The notes under the pieces were generated by a model. It searched no databases. It saw only the letters and a program-made list of their open reading frames with translations, and was not told the DNA's origin. This document shows, piece by piece, positions 1-11,161 of a DNA stretch of 64,000 bases. Each line of letters opens with the position of its first letter. Position 1 is the stretch's first letter. A program made the translations under genes and the position numbers. The stretch is from Camellia lanceoleosa (Eukaryota; Streptophyta; Magnoliopsida; Ericales; Theaceae): contig CM045758.1 of assembly GCA_025200525.1 (NCBI GenBank), positions 192,484,463 through 192,548,462 on the forward strand. Reading direction: 5' to 3'.

Positions 1-362
1 TGTATTTTTGCGTATTTATTGATTTTTTAAATATTTTTTAGATACATCTATTTTTTTCATATTTTTTTAAATGTACCTTATTAGTAGTACCTTCCCCATC
101 TCTCAAAAGGTATTAGTAATACTAAGGTATTAGTTAGTCCCAAGGTATTAGTAGTTCCAAGACTACCTCTCAAAATAAACACCCCATATACTAGTCCCAA
201 GGTATTAATAATCCTAATTCCCTTACTATAACCCAAACAAACGGGGCCTATAAGTGAAAGTGATTCCTACTTTTTGTTAGGGACAACCAACTTTTTGTTC
301 GTGTACAGAGTCTTGAAAAATGTCGATAACAATATATTCAAGGAAAATGATCGAGTGCTCGA
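1..362. other. Non-coding AT-rich left edge with short AAGGTATTA repeats
   Basis: No coding potential is visible. Between about 106 and 215 the unit AAGGTATTAGT recurs several times with small changes. At about 230-251 the sequence reads CCCAAACAAACGGGGCC followed by TAT. That resembles the right terminus of the GGCC-ended MITEs further on, so this edge may be the right part of a MITE whose left end lies outside the window. Confidence 0.4.
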
Positions 363-838
363 ATGTTGAGGCTCGAATTTTGGCTCGAAATCAAGAAAGG
401 AAGAGAGGGAGAGAGAGAGGAAGAAAGAGAGAGGAGAGGGTCGTCTGAGAGAGGAGAGGGTCGCCCGCGCCGCCCCGCCTTCTTCCTCCTCATGGGTTGT
501 CTCGCTCACCTGGGGTCGCCCTCGTCAGAACCCAGCCCCGCCATCCCAGCCCCGTCCTCGCCTTCCTCCTCGCCATGGTCGCTGGCTGCAGTCATGCCTC
601 TGCTGCCGCAGTCGCTGCCCTTGACCTCCCTCCTCCTCAAACCGATTTTTATCGCCCCCTCCCCTCCCTCCCTCCTCCTCCTCCTCGTCCTCCTCCCTTC
701 TCTTCTTCTCCCTTCTTCTTCTTCGTTCTGCAAAACCAGGGAAGAAAGAAAGAAAAAAAAAAAAAATGGACACCAAAACGACGTCATTTTGGTGTCGAGC
801 CGCATTTCGAGCCGCGACATTCAAACTACGTAGCATGA
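350..838. repeat. Imperfect foldback segment with GA/CT-rich core
   Basis: The left flank (about 358-398, gctcgaatgttgaggctcg and following) is imperfectly complementary to the right flank (about 795-835). Between them lie a GA-rich tract, a GC-rich C-rich stretch and a CT-rich stretch. Several overlapping reading frames stay open here only because of this composition. Their translations are runs of R/E, P/S and L/S, so I do not call a gene. The segment could be a small non-autonomous element, but no target duplication is clear. Confidence 0.35.
769..796. repeat. 28-bp near-perfect palindrome centred on GACGTC
   Basis: The arms GACACCAAAA and TTTTGGTGTC surround a GACGTC core, with a single mismatched pair. 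The core resembles an ACGT-type bZIP binding site, but nothing here shows a promoter. Confidence 0.6.
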
Positions 839-878
839 TCGTATATTCAACTACAATGAATTATGTAAATTTGATTTA

Positions 879-1017
879 GGCCTTGTTTGGGAACAGGCTA
901 TTTTAGTAACTTTTTGGCTTTTTACGAAAAGATGTGCAGAAAAATAGAGAGGTGATGTGACAACTTTTAGTAACTTTTTGGTTTTTTGGCTAAAATAGCC
1001 ACTCCCCAAACGAGGCC
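879..1017. mobile_element. Tourist/PIF-Harbinger-like MITE (139 bp)
   Basis: The left terminus GGCCTTGTTTGGGAA and the right terminus (reverse complement GGCCTCGTTTGGGGA) form terminal inverted repeats. A TTA trinucleotide sits directly outside both ends (876-878 and 1018-1020), the TWA target typical of PIF/Harbinger MITEs. It has no coding capacity. The right end matches that of the element at 33416-33637, so this is a local family. Confidence 0.8.
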
Positions 1018-1095
1018 TTAGTTGTCATCAGGTTAATTTTACTTTTAAAGATTTGTGCTACCTTGGATTAGACATATCTAAGGATAAGATATTAT

Positions 1096-1602
1096 GGCCC
1101 TGTTTGGTAGAGCTGTGAGAAAGTGCTTATAGCTTATGCTTAAACAGCTTATAGCTTATAACTTTCAGCTTAAGCTGATTTCAAGCTTATTCTTAAAGCA
1201 TCTCCTGCCCCACTCAAAGAATAAGCTGATTTCTGACTTCCAAAAAGTTATAAGCTATTAACTATAAGCTAAACCAAACACATCAAAATAGTTTAAATTA
1301 AGCTGAAAGCTAAAATAAGCTGTAATTAAGCTCTGCCAAACAGACACTATGTGCCTGTTTGGCACAACTTATAATCAGCTTATTCTAGCTTTCAACTTAA
1401 TTTAAGCTATTTTGATGTGTTTGGTTTAGCTTATAGCTTATAACTTATAGCTTTTTGGAAGTCAGAAATCAGCTTATTCTTTGAGTGGGGCAGGAGATGT
1501 TTTAAGAATAAGCTGAAAATCAGCTTAAGCTGAAAGTTATAAGCTATAAGCTGTTTAGGCATAAGGTATAAGCACTTTCCCACAGCTCTACCAAACATGG
1601 CC
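1096..1602. mobile_element. 507-bp long-hairpin MITE (near-perfect foldback)
   Basis: The two halves are nearly perfect reverse complements through their whole length, meeting near 1347. Both ends read GGCC(C/A)TGTTTGGTAGAGCTGTG outward-in, and TAT lies outside each end (1093-1095 and 1603-1605). The arms carry repeated AGCTTAT/ATAAGCT motifs. It could be one foldback element or two inverted copies joined tail to tail. A transcript across it would form a stem of about 250 bp. Confidence 0.8.
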
Positions 1603-3175
1603 TATATAAAAAAAGGCCATGTCGATGTATAAGGTTCCTGTTAGTAGGCCGGCAATCTTGGTCTTTTTTTTTTTCTTTTTTTTTTTTTGAGGGGGAGGAA
1701 ATAGCCCCGTTTGGCAATAGCTAAATTGCCTAAATAACTACAAAAAATAAAATAAAATAAAATAAAAAAGGTTAAATAAATTAATCAGATAAAATGTCAT
1801 ATTCAAATCATAATCATTTTATTTTTTTTCTCACAACTATCACATCTAAATCAAAAGTTTTTCTTAAACAGAATTAATTAACTAGGCTAAATTAGTTAAA
1901 AAATAAAAAAATTGGGTTAAATTAGCTCTTTTCAAATGAAGACAATATTTATAGGGAAAAAAAATCTGCGAACATGAAAAGGAAAGAAATTTTTAAGGCA
2001 AAATTGAATGGCTGAAGGATGAATTCTAGATTTGGAAAGAAGTATTTGCATCTGGTATAAAGAATAATAATTAATTGATTGGTAAGGTGGCTTGGGTTAA
2101 TCCACGATAATGATTTTGGAAATTTTGTTTGGTTTCTATTTTTAGAATTTATTTTTTTAAAAATTGAAAATTTTTGTTTTTTTATTTTTACTGAATTTTT
2201 TTAATATTCTAAATAATCTTTTTGATTTTTAAATATACTTAACATAAATATACTTAAAAAGTACAATATTTGTCAAAAAAATCTTTAAAAAATTCACTAA
2301 ATATTAAAAATATTAATAATAAAAAAAAAGAATTCAATACATTTTTAAAACATTTCTGAATTTATTGATTTTTTAAAATATTTTACTTTTTAGATTCATC
2401 CAAGTGTATCTAAAAAAAATAAAAAAAAAATATTTACTAAAAAAAATATAAAAACAAAAAATTAAATTTAGAAAATTAAAACTAAACCCACTGAATTGTT
2501 GTGTTTGAGCCCTCTAAAAATGGCTGAAAATAGGGCCCAAAAAATATATAATCTTATACTTGTCTATTTAAAAACGAAAAATTACTCACATGTCCTATTT
2601 GAAATATGTATACACTATTTAATCCCATAACTTTTTAAGTAGACCAAAAAGTCTTACTGTTCCCCTCTCTCTCTCTCTCTCTCTGCTTTTTGCCTCACTC
2701 TTTACGTTTTCATCTTTCTCTTTTTTTCTGTATTTTTCTCTCATCTTCTTTGTCATGAACGACGACCGGTGATCACGTCATTCTTATTCTTTTTCTCTTT
2801 CTAATATATAATTACGGGTGACTGATGACCACCATTGATCGGGATTCACCGGTAACCACCAACCATCAAAATCAACTCGTGACTTCACCCTCACCAACGA
2901 CGAAGAAGATATATTTCCGACGAAGAAGATGAGTAGATCTACTTAGATCTGACGTAGATCTACTACATCAGATTTAAGTAGATTTACATCAGATTTGGCT
3001 AGATCTAAACAAAAAAATAATTGTCGGAATACAATCCTCTCTCTATATCCGCCTTTCTCCTTCGATCTCTTATTTTTTTTTTTAATATTTTCTCTGATAT
3101 ACAGTTTTGTTTTTTTGTTCTAATGGAGAAAATTTTCAAATTCTGAACAAGTAGTTTTTGAGTTTTAGTTACAGG
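1603..3175. other. Non-coding AT-rich spacer
   Basis: There are no supportable genes. The stretch contains poly-T and poly-A runs, a possible MITE terminus near 1704 (CCCCGTTTGGCAATAGC), a (CT)n tract at about 2664-2684, and a short run at about 2925-3005 where TAGATCTAC-type palindromes recur. Confidence 0.5.
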
Positions 3176-3180
3176 CGGTG

Positions 3181-3560
3181 AAAATTGTAAAATTTTGCAG
3201 TTTCAAATTTTTTTTGGTGCTAGAATGAATCATAATTTAAAACTGTAAAATTTTGCAGTTTTAATTTTTTTTGGTGTTGGAATGAATCATAGTTTAAAAC
3301 TGTAAAATTTTGCAGTTTTAATTTTTTTGGTATTGGAATGAATCATAGTTTAAAATTATAAAATTTTGTAGTTTCAAATTTTTTTAGTGCTGGAATGAAT
3401 CATGGTATAAAACTGTAAAATTTTACAGTTTCATAACATTCTTTAGAACTGTAAAATTTTACAGTTTCATAACATGTTTTTCAATTTGATTAATAAGGAT
3501 AAATGCTTAATAAATTTTTGCTTTGAAATTGTAACATTTTACAGTTTCAAAACTTATTTT
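3181..3560. repeat. About 57-bp tandem array built on palindrome AACTGTAAAATTTTACAGTT
   Basis: The core (A)ACTGTAAAATTTTGCAG recurs at about 3185, 3243, 3300, 3356 and 3413, so neighbouring copies are 56-58 bp apart. Each unit continues with a T-run, a GGTGCTGGAATGAATCAT-like segment and TTTAAA. Degenerate half-units follow at about 3450 and 3530. In the rightmost good copies the core is a perfect 20-bp palindrome. Confidence 0.75.
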
Positions 3561-4282
3561 TCAGTTTGATTAATATTGGAGATTATTTGCTTAAACTTTA
3601 CAAAAATTAAAAAATAGCATATGTTTTTCTCATTGTTGGTTTTTTTGTCGTTTCATTTTTTTTTCTTTTTAGTTTATCAATATTTAGCACATTTTACTAT
3701 GTTTTTTCGCTCTAATTTCACAATTTATTCTTTTTTTTCCGGCAATATTCTAGACATTCCGGTGAGTCTCCAGTGATGTTCTTAATGTCCAGTGAACGTT
3801 CTGAATATTCTAGTGACTTCCATTAACGTTCTTAACACTTCGGTGAACTTCCGGCGACTTCCCGACGATACTCCGGCGACTTCCCGATGATGTTGAACAT
3901 TCCGGCGAGTCTTCGGCGACCGTTTGACGGAAGTCCGACAGTAATAAGATGTAACAATGTCTGTAAATTTAAAAAAAAAAAAAAAAATTTTTTTGGTAAC
4001 AATTAAAAATGTATAAGACTAATTGATAAAAGTGTTTTGTTTGAGAATTAGTTGAATCTTAAACTTTGTACATGAGACTTATCAATAAGTCCCCCATTTA
4101 AAAAAGACCCAACTCAAAATTATAGTAAGGTACTAAATAATCTAAACTAAATGAATAAAAAGCCCAATTTAAAATATAGATTCATTAAAAAGGTCCACTT
4201 GAAACACAAAGCCCAAATTAAATTAAAGGTCCAAAAAACTTGAGGCCTATTCTAAAATTTTTAAAACTTAAATAAAGTGAAA
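3561..4282. other. Non-coding spacer with CCGGCGA-type repeats
   Basis: From about 3755 to 3945 short variants of TTCCGGCGACTTCC recur, giving a locally GC-rich patch. The rest is AT-rich. No convincing ORF or exon is visible. Confidence 0.4.
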
Positions 4283-4283
4283 C

Positions 4284-4429
4284 TAATTTGAGGCCCAACA
4301 ATCTATTGTTGGTGTTCCCCATTCATCCCGTGCGTTGTCTCTCTCTGCCATCAACTCCGACTCTCCACCGTCCATCCCAGGCCTTCGTCGGTGGCTGCCC
4401 TTCTCACCGCCAGATCTTTCAAATATTCG
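4284..4429 (+). other. Possible 5' leader exon with splice donor (weak)
   Basis: A pyrimidine- and C-rich stretch in AT-rich surroundings ends in TATTCG followed by GTGAGTAC, a strong plant-type donor. A T-rich tract ending in TTTTGCAG at about 4553-4560 could serve as acceptor. This looks like a transcribed 5' leader upstream of the RER1-like exons, but no RER1 N-terminal exon is found in between, so the link is only inferred. Confidence 0.25.
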
Positions 4430-4879
4430 GTGAGTACTATTCTTGCCTCTGATTTCGAACAATGAATCAATCATCTCAAAAAATTGTCAATTACTTTACT
4501 TTACCCTCTCAGTTCCTTCTCAGAATTATGTGTTTTTTTTTTTTTTAATTGGTTTTGCAGATTATGTGGTTGATTCTGATTCATAATGAATTCCTTTTTG
4601 TCAATGATGTTCTATGAATTGCTTTAGAGTTAGGAGGGCATAGATATTAATTTTGTTTTCAGTATCTGTTCCTTAAATTTTTTCAAAAATTAGTTTGGTG
4701 AAAAAAAAAAAAAAAAAAAAATCATTTTGATCCTTTTTGTTATCGTAAACTTTGTTATATATTTAAGCAAAATTTAATAGACTTTTTGTGAGTATCATTT
4801 TTTTTTTTTTAAATACGTACGAAAGACTTCATATTTCGTCTTCGCTTTGGGTCCAAAAAACTCAGTGGCGACACTGATA

Positions 4880-5160
4880 CCATGATAAAAGAAAAATAGT
4901 GTTCAAAAAAAAAAAAAAAAAATGATAAAAGAAAAATAATATAAAATACAAAAATTAGTGTTATATTGTATTTATTTATTATTTTAAATATATATATATA
5001 TTAAAATATATAAAATATATATTTTTTGAAATATATAAAATTATAAAATAGGTATATAAAAATTATGAAATATATTAAAATATATAAAATATGTATATAA
5101 AAATATATATACATATAATAAATATATAAAATTATATATTATTATGTGTCCCTCATGCGT
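4880..5160. other. Low-complexity A/T and (TA)n tract
   Basis: There is a direct repeat of ATGATAAAAGAAAAATA flanking a poly-A run, then about 190 bp of TATATAAAATATA-type sequence. No gene is visible. Confidence 0.6.
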
Positions 5161-5280
5161 TGTGTTTTATATTTTTTGAAAATTGATGTGCTAAGTATAT
5201 TCATGTTATGTCACGTATCTGTATCTGTGCTTCTTAGATTCATGCTTCCTTAGAACTCAAGGACAAATAGAGCAGATTAT

Positions 5281-5428
5281 GTTCAAGCAAGATCATGAAA
5301 TATCTTTTATCCCATCTTTTTGGTGACACTGGTAGGTGTAACCAATTGCTTTCTTCCATTATGTTAAATATCTTTTGTATGTTCAAGTAAGGTCATAAAA
5401 TATCTTCTATCCCATCTTTTTGGTGATA
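5281..5428. repeat. Direct duplication of about 49 bp
   Basis: The segment at 5281-5329 (gttcaagcaagatcatgaaa and following) recurs at 5380-5428 with a few mismatches. It lies upstream of the RER1-like exon in what reads as intron sequence. Confidence 0.7.
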
Positions 5429-5612
5429 ATATCAGATATCATGAAATGATATGTTTTTGGGTGAATATGAAATGAGATTTTGTGTTTACCTTCAGTTTAT
5501 TTATTTTAATCTAGAATCTTCATGTTACTTTAATTGCTAGAAAATCCCTGCTTTTTGGTTGGTAATGTAACATGGATTGAGCTCTCTTTCGTTTCTTTTT
5601 CTTCTTGGAAAG

Positions 5613-5922
5613 GTACTCAATCACAAAAGCCTTCTGCATTTGTTTGGTGATGACATTCTTCAGCATATTTGATGTGCCCGTGTTTTGGCCAATACTCCTT
5701 GTCTACTGGGTGCTACTATTCACTCTTACCATGAAGCGACAGATACTACATATGATTAAATACAAATATGTTCCATTTATTGTAAAATTAGCTGGTTTAA
5801 TTTGTGTCTGGTACGTTCATTTTGTTGTTAGCATCAAATTGTCAATTTTGGTAAATTTCTCTTTTCAGCTGTATGATCGGAAGAGGGAACCCTTGACAGA
5901 AAATGCTAGCCTTACTTCCTAG
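5613..5922 (+). pseudogene. RER1-like ER retrieval receptor, C-terminal fragment
   Basis: The translation [36 protein letters not shown] and [17 protein letters not shown] matches the last two membrane segments and following cytosolic motif of plant RER1 proteins, Golgi receptors that return ER membrane proteins in COPI vesicles. The exon starts after an AG at 5611-5612. A GT-AG intron is likely at 5782-5868, followed by a short last exon ([17 protein letters not shown], stop at 5920-5922). That intron is 87 nt with no stop, so the frame also reads through. The GKQ motif usually found after KYKYVPF is missing in both readings. The N-terminal half of RER1 is not found upstream to position 1. 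I therefore call it a fragment, possibly transposon-captured. A real gene with very distant upstream exons is less likely. The family identification is strong and the pseudogene call moderate. Confidence 0.75.
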
Positions 5923-5959
5923 AGATTGAAACTTCTGGTAGTTTGAACTACTGATGCTA

Positions 5960-6227
5960 TTCGATGCATAGTTCTAAAAACCGGTTGATATGCTATGTAT
6001 CGGAAAAATAAGGCACGGCGACGGATACAAGCCGGTATATCGCTGAGATTGAAAATCACAGGAAAATCGGTTGAGTCCCGGTACGTATTGGTCTATAATC
6101 GTTACACAAGCTACGACGGGCCGATACTCACCGGTTCGGACCGGTACGTAAAAAAAACCTGAAAAACCTAGGAAATGATTTTTAAAATTTCACCGTCGCG
6201 ACACTCAATTCTCAATACGTACCGATC
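5960..6227. repeat. Unclassified repeat rich in ACCGGT / GTACG motifs
   Basis: This segment stands out from its AT-rich surroundings by repeated CCGGT, CGGTACGTA and TATCGG words. It ends exactly where the gypsy 5'-end fragment starts at 6228. It has no coding potential and I cannot assign it to a family. Confidence 0.4.
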
Positions 6228-6882
6228 GACAATCACTTCCTGCGAGCCCCAAGTATTCAATCCCGGTAGCTCTGATACCAAGTTGTAACGCCCCAAAATA
6301 ATTCAACATAACCCAACCATATCTATGAACATTCATTCAATAATGACAATAATTCCTTCATCTTCACATGATTAAATATTAAGATATTACAAAGGTTTCA
6401 CATGCAATTTATACATTCATTAGTAAGAAAACTCTTGAATCTATAGCATGTGAAGCACATGTGAAGCACGTAATCTCAAGAACAAGTAAATGCCCTTAAG
6501 GGCTTACATCTTCCAAGACAATAGCCTGGTTATGCAAAATGATCACTCGGACCCATACACTTTTAGCCCTTGGCTGTACAAAATTTACAATAAAAATAAG
6601 AGAATCTTTACTCTTCACAAAAAGTATCCACGCCCTCAATTCGGCGGGACCACCACAACTTTACCTGCACCAAATCCCATAGGGGTGAGCATAAAGCTCA
6701 GTAAATAATTCTCATAAAGTATATACAGTTACGCATCTCCCAATGTGAAATGCATATGCGATGCCATGCAATGCCTTTATAAGAAAGAAATTCATTTCAA
6801 TGCTCAACTTGAAAATTTCCATGTTAACATTAGTATTTCACAATCTCAATAATTTCAAAACTTCCATTTCATTTAATCAATA
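6228..6882 (-). mobile_element. Ty3/gypsy fragment: internal end, PBS and partial LTR
   Basis: It is nearly identical to 16952-17606 over 655 bp, with scattered substitutions and no net length change. It contains GCTCTGATACCA, complementary to a primer binding site for initiator-Met tRNA, then AGT and TGTAACGCCCC, which marks the LTR edge. Read on the minus strand this is the end of a 5' LTR plus the first bases of the internal region. Similarity stops abruptly at both ends, so it is a broken piece and not a solo LTR. Confidence 0.85.
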
Positions 6883-9698
6883 AAAATTTAAAGCTGTGTT
6901 GGTTCATGAATTAGGGTAGCCATTAAAAAAAAGAAAGAAGAAAGTTGAAGCAAATAAATGAAATATAAGTTAATTTTTTTTTTTCAATTTCTTTTTATCT
7001 TTTCACATTCCTATGTGAATCCACCATACACAAGCCCAATATATACTTATATCAAAATTATGAGACTTATAATATTTTTTTTCTAATTTTAAGGAGGTCA
7101 GTATAATTTATTTATTTTTCATCAGCAAGTGCTTTGCATAGCATTTTTAGTAGGTAATGCCAGAGAAGTTAGGTTTTATAATTGCTGAACATGTAAAATT
7201 TAAGTTCTTGTTTGACCTGATACTTTTTGGGTCAAATTTGACCTGATACAAAGCAAAGAAAAAAACTGTAACTTGGGATTTATTTCTCCATGTGAAAGCA
7301 TGCCATTCTTTTGGGTTGTTCATATTCATATCCACATCCTTTCTACCGTCAATGTTTCCATCAATCTAGTTGCTTTGTCAGCTGTCACACACCACACCAG
7401 CAACAGTAAGGAATAATATTCTTTTTCATAGCATTGATATTTATAGTCTCCATTATCAATTATTTCGCTTTTTATGTTTGCTTTATGAGTGGGCTAGGTA
7501 GCCGAAATTGGATATTACTGTTGGCATAGAAGGAGTAGGAAACAACAATGATTTAGACTACTAAAAAATATATCATTAATAGTATTAATATATTAAAAAT
7601 GACAAAAAAATTAATAAATAAATAAAAACAATATATAGAAAGTGGGCGGGGTCCACTACCACAACATTAGTGCTCCCTTTAGTGATTCTTTTTTAGTGTT
7701 CTCAAGCATTTTTCGAGTAGGAAATTGCGATTAGATAAGAAACCTCCTCCCTCCACGTCGAAATCACTTGCAAATGAGCTGTACTAGTTAAGGTTTAGTT
7801 TGGTATTATTTTTAGCTTTTTTAGGTCTTTTTTTTTTTTTTTTTTAAAGGATAAAGAGTTGTTAAAAAAATTGATTGAGGCTAAGTTTGGGACTTCAAAA
7901 AAATAGTTAAAAAATTAAAAAATCACTTAAAAACTTAAAAAGTCAAAAAACTCAATTAAAAAGTTAAATATTTTATTTTTTTCCCCTATTTTTTGTAAAA
8001 AAATAAAAAATTATTTCAAATATAATAATTTTTTATCTCGTATTTTAGTCAACAAATTAAAAATTACTAAAATAGCTTTTTTTAAAAAATTGTTGCAGAA
8101 ATTATTTTTTGTTCTTGAAAAAGTTCCCAGGGGTTTGGAAATTTTATTTTGTATTTAGTAAACTTTTTTGAATAATTATGATATACATATATATTTATAC
8201 TTTTTCTAAATTAAAGGAACTGAAAAGTATAAAATTTTAATATAACTTAAAAAAAATCATCAAAGACATTTTCTTTTATTTTTTAAGCAACAATATATAT
8301 ATATATATATATAAATTATTATGGAGGTCAATTACATGCTTGGTCAGTTGATATGAAATCAGGTGCAACACTAACGTTGAAGGGTTGGTTTCTCTCCAGT
8401 TCACGGTTTAGATTGAAAAGTGTTGTCGGGATTTATGAAGTGGATCGTGAATTCTATTTTGATAATATAAATGATTTATTTTATAATACTTTTTGAGTGA
8501 AATACAAAAATTAAGTTAATATGATAATAATTTTTTTTCAATTTATCATATTTTGTTTCAAAAAAATGGATGACACATGTACTTTTGAAAATAGATTATC
8601 TATTTTTTGGTGACAAACCCAATAAATTGAATAATTTATAATTATTAAATCAATTTAATTTTTTTTAAGATGATATACATAAAATGTTTTATAAAATAAA
8701 TTGTTTGAATCATGGTAAAAAAGACTCCTAATGCTCCCAACAAACCCAAATAATGTCCTCTAATTTAGATCTAGACTGGAGGAAAAATAGACTGTATTGA
8801 ACTTTTGGTTTGCCATTCAGAGTACCGGCTGTGACCACAGCAGGAGCTGCTATGCCATTTGTGGGCTCATTTGGAGATTGTTTTCATAATCTTAATAGTA
8901 CAGTTTATAGGGTCTGTTGAATAATTTATCTTTATAAAAAAAAATTAAATTGATTGAAAATCAGTAATCATATATCATATCATATTATTCTTAATATGAT
9001 TTTGAAAAAACATTACATATATATATTTTTAAAACAAATATGATTTGATTAATTAATTATAAATACATGATTAATCTAATTTTTTATATATAAATAATTT
9101 ATTCAATAAATTTTACAAAGTGAACTATTTAAATTATATGAATATGGCCGGGATTGTACCCAACAAAAGGCATAGTAGCCGCCACTGTTCCGCCAAATCC
9201 TTACTAGTCATCCAGTCAATCTTTATTACTGTTCTTCGAGTTGAACAAAAAAATTTTGAATCGGACAAAATACAAAAATTTTTTGAGTTAAATTTTATTT
9301 GTAAAAATATTAAGGGACCTCAGTTAGTTAAAAAAAATATATTAGATTTCTCTTACTATACAAAGTTGGAGATAAATATTTTACTAATTTTTTCTAAAAA
9401 ATATCACTAATTGTTAATTTTAAATAATAATTTGAAAATATTATTATAAAAAGTCACTAATAATAAGTTTTAGCGACATTTTTAAAAGATTGTTGCAAAA
9501 AAAAGTTACTGATTTTAGCTTTTAGCAACTATTTGAAAATTTTACACAGAAACACGTTACTAATTATAAATTTTAACAATAATTTGTAAAAATCGTGACA
9601 AAGAAGTCATTAATTATCAATTTTTTAGTCATTTATGCAAAAAAAAAAACGTTACAAAATTTTTTTTTTAACGGCATCTTAACTTTGAATATGATTTA
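6883..9698. other. Non-coding AT-rich spacer
   Basis: I found no supportable gene. There are T- and A-runs, a (TA)n tract at about 8293-8313, and at 7876-7960 a series of AAAAAGTTAAA/AAAAATCACTT words typical of decayed MITEs. The segment at 8820-8885 encodes a short open stretch that I could not match to a family. Confidence 0.5.
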
Positions 9699-10807
9699 GG
9701 GCTGGTTTGGCAATCTTAGAAAAAGTTAAAAAGTTACCAAAAAAGTTAAAAAGTTATCACTATTCACTAAAAAAAATATTAAAAAATTAATATACAAATA
9801 TTAATAGAAATAAACTTTTTGGCCCACTCTAGGTACTGACGTGATGAACTAGTCAATGAAAGGAAAAAGAAAAAAATTTCCATGTGTATATTCACTAAAT
9901 TAAATGGTAAAGTTGGACTCGTGGGGGCCCACCATGAGTCCCTTTTTGATAATCTGAACCGCTTAATATGTAGAACTCGTCTAGTGCTATATACTTGTAA
10001 AAAATCATGTCTATCGGATATCGCTAATTATATGATCAAATCTGTTTTGTATAAAAATGGATGGAGTTATAGTTAACAGTTAACAAAAAAAATTAACACG
10101 ATCAGATAATTATTGATATCCAATCAACATGATTTTTTATAAACATATAGTACTCGAAGAGTTTTACACATTAAACGGTTTTAATTAGAAAAATGGGACT
10201 CGTGGTGGGCCCCCACGGGCCAAACAACACCATCCAATCAAAATCCGAGAAGGAGACTATGTGCCATTTTGGGAAGACAGTAAAAAGCCACGTTTTTAGA
10301 CAAAATGTCTAAAAACGTGGCTACCAAAAAGGCCAAAAAATTGATTTGGCAAGTGCTAAAAACGCATGTGTAAAATTATAAATTAGGGCCTCTGAAAAAA
10401 AAATAAAAAAATAAATCTTTTATGTTGGGTAAGGGTAATTTGGTCATTTTAAGTTGATTTGACACCATAAACAAATATTAAACTAAAAAGTAAAAAGCCA
10501 GCTTTTTACCAACTTCCCAAATCACTTCCAAAAAAGCCAAAAAACTTGGTAAAAAGCCAAAAGCCAGCTTTTTACCAACTTTCCAAAACAACCCTATATT
10601 TTCTCATCTACCCAACCAACCGACTCGACTGCCAATCCGTATGGCCTCTTACCTTATCTTCTCCTACACACTTATTTATACAATTTTTTAATACATATTT
10701 TTTCATAAAAAGTAAAAAAGTTAACCTAAACATTCATATTTTTTTCCTCAACTTTTTAATCCAAAAAGACAAAAAGTACACTTATTTAGGACATCCTAAA
10801 TAACCCC
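9699..10807. mobile_element. Composite MITE interrupted by a second foldback segment
   Basis: The left terminus GGGCTGGTTTGGCAATC is preceded by TTA (9696-9698). The right terminus, whose reverse complement is GGGGTTATTTAGGATGTCC, is followed by TTA (10808-10810). The first 110 bp and last 220 bp closely resemble the two halves of the MITE at 10892-11158, so a single element seems to have been split by about 780 bp. That interior has its own inverted repeats (GGACTCGTGGGGGCCCACC at about 9916 and the reverse-complement word at about 10197) and the hairpin at 10287-10321. The outer boundaries are inferred. Confidence 0.5.
10287..10321. repeat. Perfect 16-bp hairpin with 3-nt loop
   Basis: GCCACGTTTTTAGACA and its exact reverse complement are separated by AAA. 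It lies inside the composite MITE and is probably the join of two inverted element ends. Confidence 0.8.
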
Positions 10808-10891
10808 TTAATGAAATTAGTCTAACTATTTAAATATATTGATAGGTCACCCAAAATTTATTTGGTGATTATGTCACAATCCAATTACTAA

Positions 10892-11158
10892 GGTCAAGTT
10901 TGGAAAGATAAGAAAAAGTTAAAAAGTCAAAAAATTACTTAAAAAGTTAAAAAGTTAACACTATTCACCAAAAGTCAACAATTACGGCTGCACAACCCTC
11001 AATCCTAATTTTCTCCTACAAACCAATTTTTACAATTTTTTAATACATATTTTTCCATAAAAAGTAAAAAAATTAACCCAAACATCCATATTTTTTTCTC
11101 AATTTTTTAATCTAAAAAGACAAAAAATACACTTATTGAAGACACTCCAAACAACCCC
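10892..11158. mobile_element. Tourist-like MITE (267 bp)
   Basis: The left end GGTCAAGTTTGGAAAG and the right end (reverse complement GGGGTTGTTTGGAGTG) are terminal inverted repeats flanked by TAA on both sides (10889-10891 and 11159-11161). It has no coding capacity and closely resembles the flanks of the composite element just upstream. Confidence 0.65.
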
Positions 11159-11161
11159 TAA

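Noticed and set aside
363..838. Several overlapping ORFs of 100-156 codons on both strands
   Set aside because: All arise from GA/CT-rich low-complexity sequence and give repetitive R/E, P/S or L/S proteins with no domain.
8820..8885. Short open stretch reading VPAVTTAGAAMPFVGSFG
   Set aside because: It looked like a possible exon, but I could not match it to a family and it has no flanking exons.
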